DNA of 64,000 nt, from the NCBI GenBank assembly GCA_032207245.1, contig CM063502.1:73155116-73219115 (forward strand), written 5' to 3'. Position 1 is the stretch's first letter. The number at the start of each line of letters is the position of its first letter. This DNA comes from Pardosa pseudoannulata (taxonomy: Eukaryota > Arthropoda > Arachnida > Araneae > Lycosidae). The translations under genes were made by a program, and so were the position numbers. The notes under the pieces were generated by a model. It searched no databases and was not told the origin of the DNA. It was given only the letters and a program-made list of their open reading frames with translations. Below, piece after piece: positions 1 through 11,315 of this stretch.

Positions 1-286
1 TAACTGCAAAGGACTTTTATTGATTTTTTAAATTTTATATTTTTTATTAAGAAACAATACTGTCTAAACAGTGCAATAAAAGTGAAATGAAGAAAAGAGA
101 TAAAACATGAATAAAGCTACCTTACGAAAGGAAAAATAACATGAAAGTACAAAATAAAATTAAGTTCAGCTTAAAATTGATGGTGAGAAAAGCTCGGTTC
201 ATATTCTGTGGAGCCATCTATTGGATGACCGCGCGTTCGGGCAGTGTAGAGGGGAGTTTATGATGGGAGATGAAAAACCTAACATA

Positions 287-1050
287 TTAAATAATCATGG
301 CGGCTTTTGGCCGCTTGCGATGCTTAGCCTTCCTATAATCGTAATAAGGAAGTTCGGCTAGGATCAGCTTAGGTAAAATGCAGACACTTCCATAAAATTT
401 AGAAGAAAGCTTTGTGCAGATAATTTTAAAAGTATCAATATTCAAGTCCCTTCGGATAATACTATTGGTAAGATACCTGGGGGCCCGAGCGATTCTCCGT
501 AAAGTTTTGTTATGAAATTTGCTAAGAATTTCAATATTCGAATGAGATGCAAACGACCATATTGGGGCAGCGTACGTAACAGTAGGTAAAACTACTGTTT
601 TGTACAGGAGCATTTTATTATTAGTGAAGAGATGGGGCCGAATAGTAGTGAGCGTAGATCACAGATTCTCTTATTCATGCAGTTTTTAATATTATTAATA
701 TGCTTTTTAAAGGTTAATCTTTTGTCGAGAGTTACTCCTAGATATTTTGCAGAGTCCCCCCATTCTATCACCTCGCCGTATAAACTCAACCGCGGCGGCG
801 TTTTATATGAACGGCTGAAATAAATACCTTGGAATTTACCAGGATTAATTTTAATTTTTTAAATTAGTGAATCATGTTTCCACAGCAGAAATGTGAAACT
901 GAATATAAGCCAGCCGCTATCTGGATGTGAAGCAAGGGTAAGAATTGCCGTGCCATCAGCATACAGTGCACGGGGAGGAGAATCAGTTTTAGAGATATCT
1001 TTATTGAAAATATTGAGCAAGGTCAGGCCAAAAATGGATCTCGCTCGAAC
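287..1050 (-). pseudogene. Jockey-type LINE reverse transcriptase, C-terminal fragment, decayed
   Basis: The 3' part of a non-LTR retrotransposon ORF2, read on the minus strand in pieces. At 287-613 a 108-residue piece has the post-RT region typical of the Jockey group: TYAAPIW, then NKTLRRIARAPRYLTN, then RRDLNI. At 592-789 an overlapping frame carries WGDSAKYLGVTLD, the conserved region before the thumb. At about 859-1050 lies the catalytic box, read as ALYADGTAI where active enzymes have YADD, so the second aspartate is lost. Frame breaks separate the pieces. The same damage occurs in copy 2, so the element was dead before the duplication. The upstream RT and endonuclease are missing; gypsy sequence abuts instead. 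Confidence 0.85.
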
Positions 1051-1059
1051 CAAACGGCC

Positions 1060-1900
1060 GATCTTCAGAGTTACCAGAAAATTAAAGTTAAATAATTTTC
1101 TGGTAATTACCAACTTTAACGGTGAAATATTTATCCTCTCTTGAAATTTGTTTAAAATGTCCTTCGTGAGGAGTTTGAAAGCGGAGTTTAAAAGAATCTC
1201 TGCTAATATAAATATGTGTGCAATTGTTTAATGACTTTTATATTAAAAATGGCCGATTTTGAGTAACGAGATGTGGGGGAGGGTACCAGACTTAAATCTG
1301 AAAAATGCCTTTTCAATGTCTTGACAATTTCTGAAGTTTCGTCTTTATAATCTGATGGGTGTAAAAAATCACTAGGTATTCGGACACTGCATCCGTAAAT
1401 CAACTAGTCTGGTGTTGCCCCAAATTCTTTTTTGAGTGTGGGTCAGAGTCCTAAAAAACTGTAGGTAGAATCTGGGTCCACTGCATTTCTGAATGACAAG
1501 TTATTGCAGCTTTCAATGTCCTGTACCATCTCTTTAAAACTCCGTTGCAATATGGATTATAAGCCGTAGTTCTTTTTCGTTTAAACCCTAATAGATATGA
1601 TAATTCAGTGAACTGGGATGATTTGAACTGCTTTCCTTGGTTTGTGGTTATGACAGATGGTGTTCCAAATCTCGCAATCCATCCTTTCTGTGTTGCTTCT
1701 GCGACTGTAGAAGATAAGATGTTCGGCACAGGTATAGATTCCTGCCAGCGTGTAAATCGGTTTTTAAATGTTTCTCAGTACCGTTGATCTTCCGATGGAG
1801 GCAGGGACCCTATAACACTTAAGTGGATTTAGTCAAAGCACTCTGTTACTGGTAAGAAATTACCTATTGGTGTCCACGTATGGTTTCCTATCTTAGATTT
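1060..1900 (-). pseudogene. Ty3/gypsy integrase core and C-terminal fragment, catalytically dead
   Basis: Minus-strand remnant of a gypsy-type pol gene covering the integrase catalytic core and the following region. Reading order is IGSLPPSEDQRY, then NRFTRWQES, WIARFGTPSVITTNQG, LLGFKRKRTTAYNP, NGVLKRWYRTLKAAI, and after a break the YGCSVRIPSDFLHPSDYK segment at 1203-1403. In this family the three catalytic acids sit in DRFTRW, TDQG and the E of the NGxxER motif. Here they read N, N and K, so all three are gone. Stops and frameshifts also interrupt it. The downstream end runs directly into the LINE fragment near 1050-1060. No LTR was recognised beside it. Confidence 0.85.
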
Positions 1901-2642
1901 TTACATTTCATGTAACTGATAACCCATTGATTACAGTCTTATTTAATTGAAGGCAAAACAAATTATTTAGTCATTACACTCGTTAAAAGCCAATTTATAA
2001 CTAAAACAATATTTTTGAATCTATCTTAGAAAACATTGTTTAAGTAATGCTTTAAGTTATGCTTTGATTAAGTAATGTTACTAATTTTGGTAGTGCTTTC
2101 ATTGGTGCTGAGAGTTGACAATGAGAATTGTACCTATAAACAGAAGAGTAAGCGTCCATCAGTTATAGATAATGATCTGTTAACTAAATGATTTTTAAAA
2201 AATCGTTTTCTTCCACTTCCTGTTGAACCAGGTTGAGAATTAGTTATGATAAAAACAACCTTCAAAGATATTCTCTATAGAAAATATTAAATAGTTTTTA
2301 TAGGAGTCAAATCTGTAGAAAATATTTTATAATCTTGAATGAATTTAATTTAAAAAGATCTTCATATTAATTGTAGACTGTTTCCTGAAGTTTAATAGCA
2401 TAAAAAAGAAGTGTGTTACTCTTTTTAATAATAAATGTGTAAGATAATAGCTTTTAAATTTATTGTATTAAATAAAATTATTTCTTTTAATTTACTCACA
2501 TTTCTTTAAAAATACAGTAAAACCTACATTTTTTTTCAAATTCGTTGAAGTTTAATACAAAATATTGTGCTGTTTTGTTTTGTGCTGTTTATAATGTCAC
2601 TTTATAAACCCGGCACGATTTAACCCATACACTATGCACATC
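1901..2642. other. AT-rich sequence, no gene seen
   Basis: Shared with 15831-16500 in A2. I see no coding potential and no target-site structure. It may include older gypsy sequence upstream of the integrase, but nothing is readable. Confidence 0.6.
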
Positions 2643-2818
2643 GGCCGAACAATGGCCGAATGGTTAGAATGCTGGCCTTCAGAACCAGAGTTCGTGGGTT
2701 CGAACCCCACTATGGCATGGATGTTTGTAGCCGTTCGGAATCGGCTTTAAGCAGTAGCTCCCGGTCTCATTACCCCTCGTGTTGAAAAAAGTAGACCGTA
2801 GCGCTCCAAAACCAAACA
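2643..2818 (+). mobile_element. tRNA-derived SINE, copy 1
   Basis: Full-length short interspersed element with a tRNA-like head. An A box (TGGCCGAATGG) and a B box (GGTTCGAAC) start 44 bases apart, as in a real tRNA, which is the internal RNA polymerase III promoter. A body of about 90 bp follows (ATGGATGTTTGTAGCC, then GGTCTCATTA, then GTAGACCGTAGCGCTCC), ending in an AACCAAAC-type tail. Related copies lie at 4188, 11141, 11563, 17679 and 32963. This copy is absent from A2. Mobilisation would rely on a LINE. Confidence 0.85.
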
Positions 2819-2821
2819 CTA

Positions 2822-2945
2822 CGAACATCTTTTATGTTCTTCAGTCACCTTTAATGAAAAGCACGGATCGTAGGCCACTCGAGCTCCAAACCGGTAACCT
2901 TCTGGTTACGAGATCGTTGTCTTTGCCGACTGAACTACTGCTGTT
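2822..2945 (-). mobile_element. Second SINE type with tRNA-Thr(CGT)-like head
   Basis: On the minus strand, an A-box-like TAGTTCAGTCGG starts at 2937 and a B-box-like GGTTTGGAGCTC at 2892, 45 bases apart as in a tRNA. Between them, ATCTCGTAACCAG resembles the anticodon arm of a CGT-anticodon threonine tRNA. There is no intact acceptor stem, so this is a SINE head or tRNA relic rather than a tRNA gene. It directly follows the preceding SINE and is absent from A2. Confidence 0.5.
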
Positions 2946-3018
2946 TACCATGATTGTATTCAAGGCTACTTTAATATATTAGCTTATGTTCAAATCGCAT
3001 TACTTTGAATAATTTTAA

Positions 3019-3544
3019 CCCCTTCCGGTAAAATGACGAGTCTAGCTCGTCATTGGTTTTTCATTCCATACCGCACAATGACGAGCTACACTCGTCATGC
3101 GATTAAAGTTATTGATAAATATGATAATTAATTTAGTTTAAAATTTCTAGTGTACTGAATTTAGCAACACTTTTGTTACTTGTGGAAATCCCAGGTCACT
3201 ATTAAATATTGTTTATTTAAAGTTTCTTGGTACAAGTCACTGGCAAATTGATGAGTCAGAACAAAAGAAAACCTACTAAGAAAAGCCGTGTGTGTTACAA
3301 GAAACAAATTAGAAGTGAGACTCCAAGGCGATGTAAGCAGTTCAGAATTCCTCTGCCCTTTGTTTTGAAAAGTACCACTAGCTTGAAGACTATTATCCTA
3401 ATTTTACCGTTTCTGATACTTAACACTATGTAAAAAGCGGATTTTAATTAAGAATATGTAAGAATTGTAAAATAAAACAATTTCAAAAAAAATAAATGGT
3501 TACTTCACGCACAGTTTTTCATTATTAAATCGTACCGGAAGTGG
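3019..3544 (+). mobile_element. Non-autonomous piggyBac element with transposase 3' remnant (A1)
   Basis: A 526-bp element flanked by TTAA on both sides (3015-3018 and 3545-3548), the target site of piggyBac. The terminal repeats are CCCCTTCCGGTA at the left and CCACTTCCGGTA, read inward, at the right. Just inside the left end lie two hairpins built from AATGACGAG and CTCGTCATT (3032-3054 and 3077-3098). At 3227-3433 a plus-strand frame reads KPTKKSRVCYKKQIRSETPR followed by RCKQ, the Cys-rich C-terminal domain of piggyBac transposase, and a shifted frame continues as LEDYYPNFTVSDT to a stop. The catalytic part is deleted. Confidence 0.88.
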
Positions 3545-3548
3545 TTAA

Positions 3549-4173
3549 GCTAACGGTGCTATTTCGGGTTCTTTTTATATTATAGATACCTATAGCTATC
3601 GAATAACTGTGTCGTTTAAATTTATATTTATTAATAGAATCTCTAGTATAAGATGTTTTAATTGAAAGAGACAAAAAAGTATAAAAAAAAATTACAATTT
3701 CACAATTTATTAAATATTGAAATTTTTCGGGTCGTTTTCGATTATAGTTAAATTCTGTTAACTGAAAGAAAATTTCATTTCCAACTTCTGTTTCTACTTT
3801 CAAATTTTTATAACAGTAAAATACCACAAAGAGTAAGTACTGACTCAGTACATGTAAAGAGTAGTTTGTGAATGAAAAAGACAATTTTTGTAAATTTGTT
3901 TGATGGAAGATCTAGTCAACAAAAGAATGAATCTTTTGATTGCAAAAATGTCCATTACAATGACAAGCACTGTTCTTGAAAAGTAATTAAAATGGATTTC
4001 AGTATAGCATAAAGATTTCTTATATAATACAATATTCAAAAGAATTTTTCAAACTCTTAATGTTTTGTAAGAGAACATTTCCCAATCAATCGTAATCACT
4101 ATTAAAATTCATTTTTAATTTTAACAGTTAAAAATTTATGCTTCACTTCAATCTTAATATATCTTTGTAATCT
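3549..4173. other. AT-rich sequence, no gene seen
   Basis: Duplicated at 17042-17664. Minus-strand open frames of 119 and 64 codons exist here, but they are rich in F, Y, K, I and N, resemble no family, and are altered in copy 2. I treat them as chance. Confidence 0.6.
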
Positions 4174-4187
4174 TCATAGCGGCGAAG

Positions 4188-4370
4188 GCCAATCGATGGC
4201 CGAATGGTTATGGTGCTGGCGTTCGGAACCGGAGTTCGTGGGTGTGAATCCCACTATCTCATGGATGTTTGTAGCCATTCGGAATTGGCTTTAAGCAGTA
4301 CGTCCAGGTCTCATTAGCCCTCGTGTTGCAAAAAGTAGACAGTAGCACTCCAAAAAAACCAAACCAACCA
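4188..4370 (+). mobile_element. tRNA-derived SINE with 14-bp target duplication (A1)
   Basis: Same family as 2643-2818, 183 bp, from GGCCAATCGATGGCC to the ACCAAACCAACCA tail. It is flanked by TCATAGCGGCGAAG (4174-4187) and TCATTGCGGAGAAG (4371-4384), a target duplication with two differences. The A box is intact; the B box reads GGTGTGAATCC and is damaged. Confidence 0.87.
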
Positions 4371-4384
4371 TCATTGCGGAGAAG

Positions 4385-7300
4385 TAAAATGTTTCTACTT
4401 AAAAAGAAAATTGACTTTCAAGTTAATGTTTTTCTTTCATCAAAATACGTGATAATCTATTATTTCTTTAATTAGTAGTTTCTACAAATAATTCTTTAAA
4501 CGACGACTAAATGTTAATATGACGCTCCAACCATTTTAACAATTTATAATATAATACAAGTGTGTACTATATTATGCTTGACAAAAAAAAAAATACAAAT
4601 GTAAATATATGCACGTGCGTAAGCCAAAGAGTTATCTTTACGTAAAATATTAAAAATGTATCTTTTTTTTTCTCAGTTTATTAAAACATGGAAGTAATAT
4701 AAAACAAAAAACTCTATCTGCTTACCACTGAGACAGGTGTTTTACTCTATAATGGTTTGAATAGAAAACGTTTTCCCTTTTACACTTTTTCTACATATTG
4801 CGTAAGATAGTTGACGATCACTTGTACCATTTCAATCTCGTAATTCATAAGCATCATTACAGCTTAGTTACTTTTTTTCAATCATATTTTTACTTGGGAA
4901 TGGTAGCTCGTTTTTACCCAAATCAGTAAATTTTGTAACTAATTTCAATTTGAATCATTTTTTGACAATATTTATATGAACTTGTGTTAATTTATGCCTA
5001 ATCTTTCTTTTTTTCTGATTTTTTGAAAAATGCTCTTTCTATACGTTCATTTATATTATGTTTATAAAGTTTTGCTTAATTTGTTAATCCTTTTTTGATA
5101 AAAAAAAAAGAATCCTGTTTTTTCCAGGAAAAGGCCGTAATCCCATTAATTTCTTAAAGTACTACTGTGTTAAATCTTATCTAAAAAAGAAATATTTTTT
5201 CCTTAAATTATAATATCCTGCAGAAGGATGAATAAAATGAATTAACCCAATACATAAAAACATGTCATCTTTGTTAAGAAGAACTTATTGTTAAAATGCC
5301 TTAGTTTTTTGTTGGACGATTAATGAATATTATATTCCTCATCCATTCGTAAAACTTTATTACGTCAGTATATATCGCCAAAAAAAATAATATCGCTGCT
5401 TTAACGCTTAGGTGGAGATTTTAAAGTATTGCGTTCTCCACGTTTCTGCATTTCAGATAATTTTAATATGATTACTTTATTTTTAAAGAGTGATTTCAGA
5501 TGTCTAGCTCAATTCCTTGATAAAATTATTGATTCAGAACATGTAACTGCTGTCAAAGTTTACACGCTGCTATTTATTACCAAAAGTGTAACGGTGTGTA
5601 AAATTTAGGGACTTCTTTAAATAATGCATTTTTTATTTTTAGCCTATTTCATTACTTGACCTTGTACATGAGCAAGTTATATCTGCTGTATAATAGGATT
5701 TCTTGGTAAAATTACTCAGATATATAACTCTCTTCGAAGGAAAAATTCTGAAATTTCATACCATATGTTTAACGGCTGTGGGAATGTTCGATGGGTATTT
5801 ACAGTTTTTCTATTTAAGTATTATTTATATCATCACGTAACCTTTTGGATAAGCGAATGTGCACGGTTTATTCAAAATTATATCGTCAGACTTTTGTTAC
5901 AGGGAATGTCAGAACAGAATTTATTAAGTCGCCCCAATTACATACCGTAGTCAGTAAATGAATGTTAATGGTGCAAAAAGTCGTTTTTAAGCATAGATAT
6001 AGACGTAAACAGTCATTTGTACAATTGACATAGTTTTTATTCTTGATTAAATATAGATATTCAAAAAATGTATGCAATAATTGTTATTAGACAAATCTTG
6101 GTTATATAAAGCAGACTTTCGAATAGCACAAAAATTAAACTTTTCGATAAAAACCTCATGAAAAAGTGGACATAAAAATTTTTAAAAAATAATATTTTAA
6201 GAATGAAGGAAATAAAAACATAAAGTAAATAATGTAGTAGTAAAAATATTATAAGATTCACTATAGAATTTAATCAACAGTTTGTGTTTTTTATTTAAAT
6301 TTGTAACTAATGTAAATAAACACAAAAATCTTTCCAAAAATTTCCCTTCTATAGATAAAATTTTATTAATGAAGGAAAAGCTCAAAATTCAACACAAAAA
6401 ATAAAATAAAAAAGTAACTTAAAATTTCTCATAAAATAATTAATAATTTTTTATGTCCTCTCCACATTCACTACAAATATTTTAAAGTCTTTCAAGCTGA
6501 AAATGCAAGCGGTTAATACCCTTGAAAACCAAAGTTAAGTATAATCAATTAAAAGCTAGACCTGCATGCAAATGCCGGCAAAGCAAACTACCTTTGAGCA
6601 ACTTTCCACTGCGAGCTCACTTAAAGCGAACAAGCAGTTCTTAAAACCAGAGTATTGGATAGTAGTTGGAGAATAAAGCGACTTCGTAGTTTAATATAAA
6701 AAGATAGAAATGGTAAAAAAAATACTGGTTTTTGCAATTTTCTTTAAATAAAAGAATTAGGTTTAGTTAGTTGATTAGTAAAGGTGGCTTAATCTTCAGG
6801 GGTCTACTGTATTGCTACAAGAGTAAAATAAGTCTGGAATATAGAAAATAAATTCAAAAGCAGGAGTTTCACTTCCATTAACTGTTAACTCAAATTTATC
6901 ACAGCAATCCTTACACATATGTGTACAGAATTTTTTATATAGAGTTACAACACCAAACTCTCCCCTTTCACTTCACTTTCCTTCTATGAAAAATACATTG
7001 TTTCTTTAAATTGCTACAGGTGTACATATTTCTTATAATATATTTAAAATTGATTCCATATAAAAATAAACAAAACATGTTTAAATGGATTTCAAAATTA
7101 GCGAAAATAGAAAAATATAAAAAAAACTCATAAAATCTCTGAAGAAAATGTGAAGCAAAGAAAACAACTTATAACTTAGGAACTCGTTAAGCTTTCTGTA
7201 AAAAGAATGGTATAAGGTATTGTTGGGTTCTTCGAACAAACAGGAATCAGCCATTAAATATTTACATTGTTCGTATAAACGCAAGTTGCTCGACATGATT

Positions 7301-7754
7301 GACGCCCACTGACTCCAATAGTGGAGTTTTAATGAAATTACCATTTCTTCAACTTTTTCGAGTTTTAGCCTTCCTAAAATTTTGTTTCTTCTGAATATGA
7401 AGCCCCTCCCTCACATTTTATTTCTCTTCAGTATATTTATCAAAATATTTAAATTCTAAATAGGAGAACTTAAAAAGTCAGTTAATTTTAGCCACACTAA
7501 TCAGGTAGCTTAGGCTCCTCCCACTCAATTATTTGATATTTTATTGGTAGTGTGCCAGGAATCGATTAACGTTCTTGTGCAGATTTTTCTATGTTTTCTC
7601 TCCTTTACGATATATGTACTCATATATCACAATATTTAATAGCATAATAACCTATTATTTACCTCATATTTACTTTTTATATTATTTTATATTTATATAT
7701 TCCATTTTAATAATACTATTTATTGTTATTTATTATTTTATTTAAATCTTTTAT
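4385..7754. other. Long AT-rich stretch, no gene recognised
   Basis: Duplicated at 17877-21254. Short open frames occur, for example the minus-strand frame of 87 codons at 7081-7344 kept at 20571-20834, but they resemble no known family. They look conserved only because the DNA was duplicated recently. A slightly less AT-rich patch lies at 6480-6660. Homopolymer A and T runs are common. Confidence 0.6.
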
Positions 7755-7884
7755 GTCACTGGCATCTAAATACTTGTATTCTCATAAGAAAACCTCTCCC
7801 CCTCGCAACCATCCATCTTTATTACTTGATATATGCCCAACCTGTCCCGGTTCTCCTCAAGTTACAATGCAATGGAAAACGAAG
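7755..7884 (+). mobile_element. Possible LINE 3' end fragment (A1)
   Basis: This stretch resembles the last 130 bases of the LINE at 29711-30781. Both share GGCAT near the start, a CTCC-rich middle, then GATATATGCCCAACC followed by a CAA.TTACAATGCAATGGAAAACGAAG-like end (GATATACCC... and CCAATGGAGAATGATGATG in the LINE). It may be the 3' terminus of an older, related copy; the 5' limit is not visible. Confidence 0.42.
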
Positions 7885-8593
7885 TATCCTCCCATAAAAT
7901 AGTTCGTCATTTAGATAAAGCCGTGATGAAGTTTTATAAGTATGCGAAAAGTATATGACACTTTCAGGTATATATTTTTATTTTCCATTTTCAGAGCCAC
8001 ATCATCAGATCATTTAGATGATTTCCTTCGATCGAAACATAGTTAATATGATGGTACTGCGTGTAGAGGTCCGTGTCATTGGCATATTGAATTTTATGTA
8101 CATTCTGATTTTGAAATACCAATGTGCAGGTTGAATAGCGCAGGGGTCATTTAGGGAATTCTTCTTATCCCCAGCTGTGTAATGTTTTTAAGGGAAGAAA
8201 ATTTGTTTTGCACACCGACCGTCAACTAACGATTGATCCGTGCCTGATATGATGGACGTCTTTAGAAATATCTAAAAATATAGCTCAAGGTCGAGTCCGA
8301 ATCAAAACATCGCTAGCGAGCTCAGTGACCGGGAGCAGCTAGTCAGTTATGTTGGGGAAATTTCTACAAACAAATTACTCAGTAAAAATAATATTATTAT
8401 TTCAGGAGAGAATGGTTTCCAGTCTATTGCTAATAATACGTTCAGGAAGATTGCTGCGATCAATAATTTTATTTGTCCATATTTTTTCACAAATGTGAAT
8501 TTAGTTGATGGTTTAGTGCATATAAAGGCGGCAGTCTTTGTAAGAATGGGTATTACGCGAAATGCAAGTATACATTAAATAAAAGAAGTAATG

Positions 8594-8693
8594 NNNNNNN
8601 NNNNNNNNNNNNNNNNNNNNNNNNNNNNNNNNNNNNNNNNNNNNNNNNNNNNNNNNNNNNNNNNNNNNNNNNNNNNNNNNNNNNNNNNNNNNN
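8594..8693. other. Assembly gap of exactly 100 N
   Basis: One hundred consecutive N bases, the conventional size for a gap of unknown length. It sits where A1 ends and B1 begins. In the second unit the equivalent interval (22050-29400) is about 7.3 kb, so the gap may hide a comparable stretch or mark a misjoin. Confidence 0.99.
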
Positions 8694-9325
8694 AAAGTTT
8701 TAAACATGTAATATCTTTTGAAAAGAAAACATATTAAATTTCAACAATGAAGACAAATTCTGCGAGTAGAATTTACTTCTTAAAGTGAATTCTACAGAAC
8801 TGTGCTAAACTTTGACAGACAAAGAATAAGAACTTAGAGACTTATTTCTATTAAATTTAAAATAAAAAAATTTTAAAAAATTCTTCAAAATTTGTGCAGC
8901 TATTTCACATAAGGTTATAGAAAAAGTATTACGCTAGTAACATTTACAAATACTATTTGATACTTTTTACATCAGCATTGTATTTATTGTAATTTTTATT
9001 TTATAGAGAAAGATATTTTATAGATAATATTATCCTCAAATTTAAATAATATAATATATTATTATCTCCTTATTCTCAATGCATTTTTAAATAAAGTCGA
9101 TCTGAAGTTTTCTTAAAAGAAAATCGATCAGTGTCATGTCAGGGACCATCAAATTTCAATTACATATAAATTTTGGTTTCTTTCTGTCAAATCGACATCC
9201 TTTATCTTATGAGGCTCTGGGGAAGCTTGACACTTCTCGAAAACTTATGATAAGATTTAAGCAAGACTATTAGTGAAGGCAAAATAAATTCGCTAACTTT
9301 TGCTGTAGAATATTTAGGAGTTTAA

Positions 9326-10031
9326 CCCATATTGTACCACACCAACTAAATATTTCTGTAAGTTATGAAAACTTAATCCATATCATTAATATGGTTAACT
9401 TAGTATATAAAACCAAAATTTTGAAAAAATATTTTTAATTTTTTATGCAATTGGCTTTCCTATAAATAGGACAACTGTCCATTACACTACTAAAATTTAA
9501 TATCACTTACATTTCATTAGGCTTATTCATAGATAAAATTTGGGGAAACAGTCAAAGCAAAGTCCAACATTACATTTTAAGCATACTGTTGTAGGTTTTC
9601 TCTTGCAGTTATTGAACTGGCAGTAAGAGAGTAAGTTTATCTTGCAAAAAATCTAAAGTTTTCTGAATAGAATAGACATCTATTTACCCCTTGTTGTGTC
9701 CAGTTGTGTGAACAGGTGTTTGAACTGGTTTTCATTGAAATATAAGAAAAAAATGTGAGATATCAATGCAATATCGAATTCATAGAAAAACAATCAGGAT
9801 TGGACCATCGTTTTAATTTTAGGACTTTTTTATACTTACAAAATACACATGTAAAATATATTTTTCAACAAAAACTTTCAGCTACATTATTAGCTTTGTC
9901 TTTAAACTAAAAGTTACCTCCCCAATGTTTAAAAAATAATAATAATAAATATAAAATTAAAGATTAAAAAATGACAATTTTTAAGGGGCTGATGAAAATA
10001 TATTTTACAATACAATATAATTTGACTTCTT

Positions 10032-10066
<35 letters not shown>

Positions 10067-10193
10067 TTATTATGCTAAGGTGTGTCTATTTTAAAGGTGT
10101 TAAAATAAAATCCATCCAGAAAATATTTATAACTTTATTATTAAATGGAATTTTATTTGCTGTCCTGTTTATAGAACAGCGGTCCAACATGGG
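9326..10193. mobile_element. piggyBac-like non-autonomous element with paralogous empty site
   Basis: An 868-bp insertion in B1 flanked by TTAA (9322-9325 and 10194-10197). Its ends are inverted repeats: CCCATATTGTACCAC at the left and, read inward, CCCATGTTGGACCGC at the right. B2 has one TTAA (31108-31111) with matching flanks and no insert, which is the expected empty site. The interior is AT-rich with a run of 32 T at 10034-10065 and no transposase frame. The TTAA target and CCC start fit the piggyBac superfamily; the terminal sequence differs from the element at 3019. Confidence 0.85.
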
Positions 10194-10197
10194 TTAA

Positions 10198-11130
10198 ATA
10201 TTTATTTGTTTTATGAAAAATATACTTTTACTTTTTTTGTACTTGTTACAGAGGACTCAATGTACTAATTATCCCGATTTAAAGGAGAAGAATATTTTCA
10301 GTGGGTATTATAATTTGTAAAAAAGTATTCTTTAGAAATATATTTTAAAAATATATATGCCATTAATTAACAAAGGTTTGAAATTTTCGTAAATTTTACT
10401 GTCAATAAGAACAAGCACATTTTAATAGGAATTTATTATTCGATTCTTCTTTTTTTCACTGATAACCTAAAACTATAACCTAGTACATTTGTAAACCTAA
10501 TATAAAAAAACACTTTACAAAAAGTAGGTTTCGTTCTTCCACGTTGAAAAAATTTGTCTTATATCTTAATAATGCTTTATATTTTCAAAGTGTATACTTT
10601 CTTTTCATACCTAAATAAATCATCATAGAAAAAATAATAAAATATTATGTTTAAGATTACTTACTTTATTTGTTTTAAGTTAAAGCATTACAAGAAAGAT
10701 CGAATGTATATTTTACTAGAGCTTATGATTTCATATATGACTACTATGTATAAAACGCATACAGAAAAAGAAGATGAAAATAAGTTTCAAAAAAGTCCTG
10801 AAAGGAGAAATCTAATATTACTTGCCTGTGTTAACACATGAATTACATCTTTCCTGTCTTAATAATTACGGGAAATTATCTTGACAAGTCACTAAATATA
10901 TCAATCAAATTATTAAATTTATCATCAGTAGAAATTGTACAGGTCTCATAAGTATTTCTATTACTTAAACTTTCGTCCCGAGATCTCTGCTATTATCTTT
11001 GGATCTCATTGTTTTCTCTTTGAATAAAAAATGGGCATTTCTTCATAAGCAGTTGAGAATTGTTACGCCTTGACAGAACATGTACATATTCATTACCTTA
11101 ATTACCGGATAGCATTTCACTCATATCCTC
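10198..11130. other. AT-rich sequence, no gene seen
   Basis: Collinear with 31112-31930 in B2 with many indels. No coding or structural feature recognised. Confidence 0.6.
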
Positions 11131-11140
11131 TATGTAATTT

Positions 11141-11315
11141 GTTTGATTTGGAGTGCTACGGTCTACTTTTTGCAACACGAGGGCTAATGAGACCAGGACC
11201 TACTGCTTAAAGCCGAATCCGAACGGCTACGAACATCCATGCCACTGTGGGATTCAAACCCACGAACTCCGGTTCCGAAGGTAAGCCCCCTAACCATTCG
11301 ACCATCGTTCGGCTC
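11141..11315 (-). mobile_element. tRNA-derived SINE, minus strand
   Basis: Member of the SINE family at 2643, in reverse. Read on the minus strand it starts near 11315 with GAGCCGAACGATGG, has the A box and a B box (GGTTTGAATCCC), and ends in CTCCAAATCAAAC near 11141. Flanks TATGTAATTTG (11131-11141) and TATATACTTTG (11316-11326) are a plausible imperfect target duplication. B2 lacks the SINE at the matching place. Confidence 0.83.

Larger units (their letters stand above)
3..8561. repeat. Segmental duplication block A, copy 1 (A1)
   Basis: This block aligns collinearly with 13945-22049 at an offset that starts at 13942 bases and drifts with indels. Long stretches are almost identical by eye, with scattered substitutions. 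The largest difference is about 0.4 kb present here near 2600-3010 and absent from copy 2. Similarity begins 2-3 bases from the window edge, so the true left end may lie outside. It stops about 32 bases before the N gap. Contents are listed separately: LINE and gypsy relics, SINEs and a piggyBac element. No host gene was recognised. Confidence 0.93.

Noticed and set aside
2643..2720. Possible functional tRNA genes at the A/B box pairs
   Set aside because: No intact acceptor stem; each is followed by the same SINE body and tail, and several have target duplications.
7081..7344. 87-codon minus-strand frame kept open in both A copies
   Set aside because: The copies are so similar that conservation carries no weight, and the sequence matches no family.
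10034..10065. Run of 32 T considered as a retroposon poly-A tail
   Set aside because: It lies in the middle of the TTAA-flanked element with no target duplication around it.
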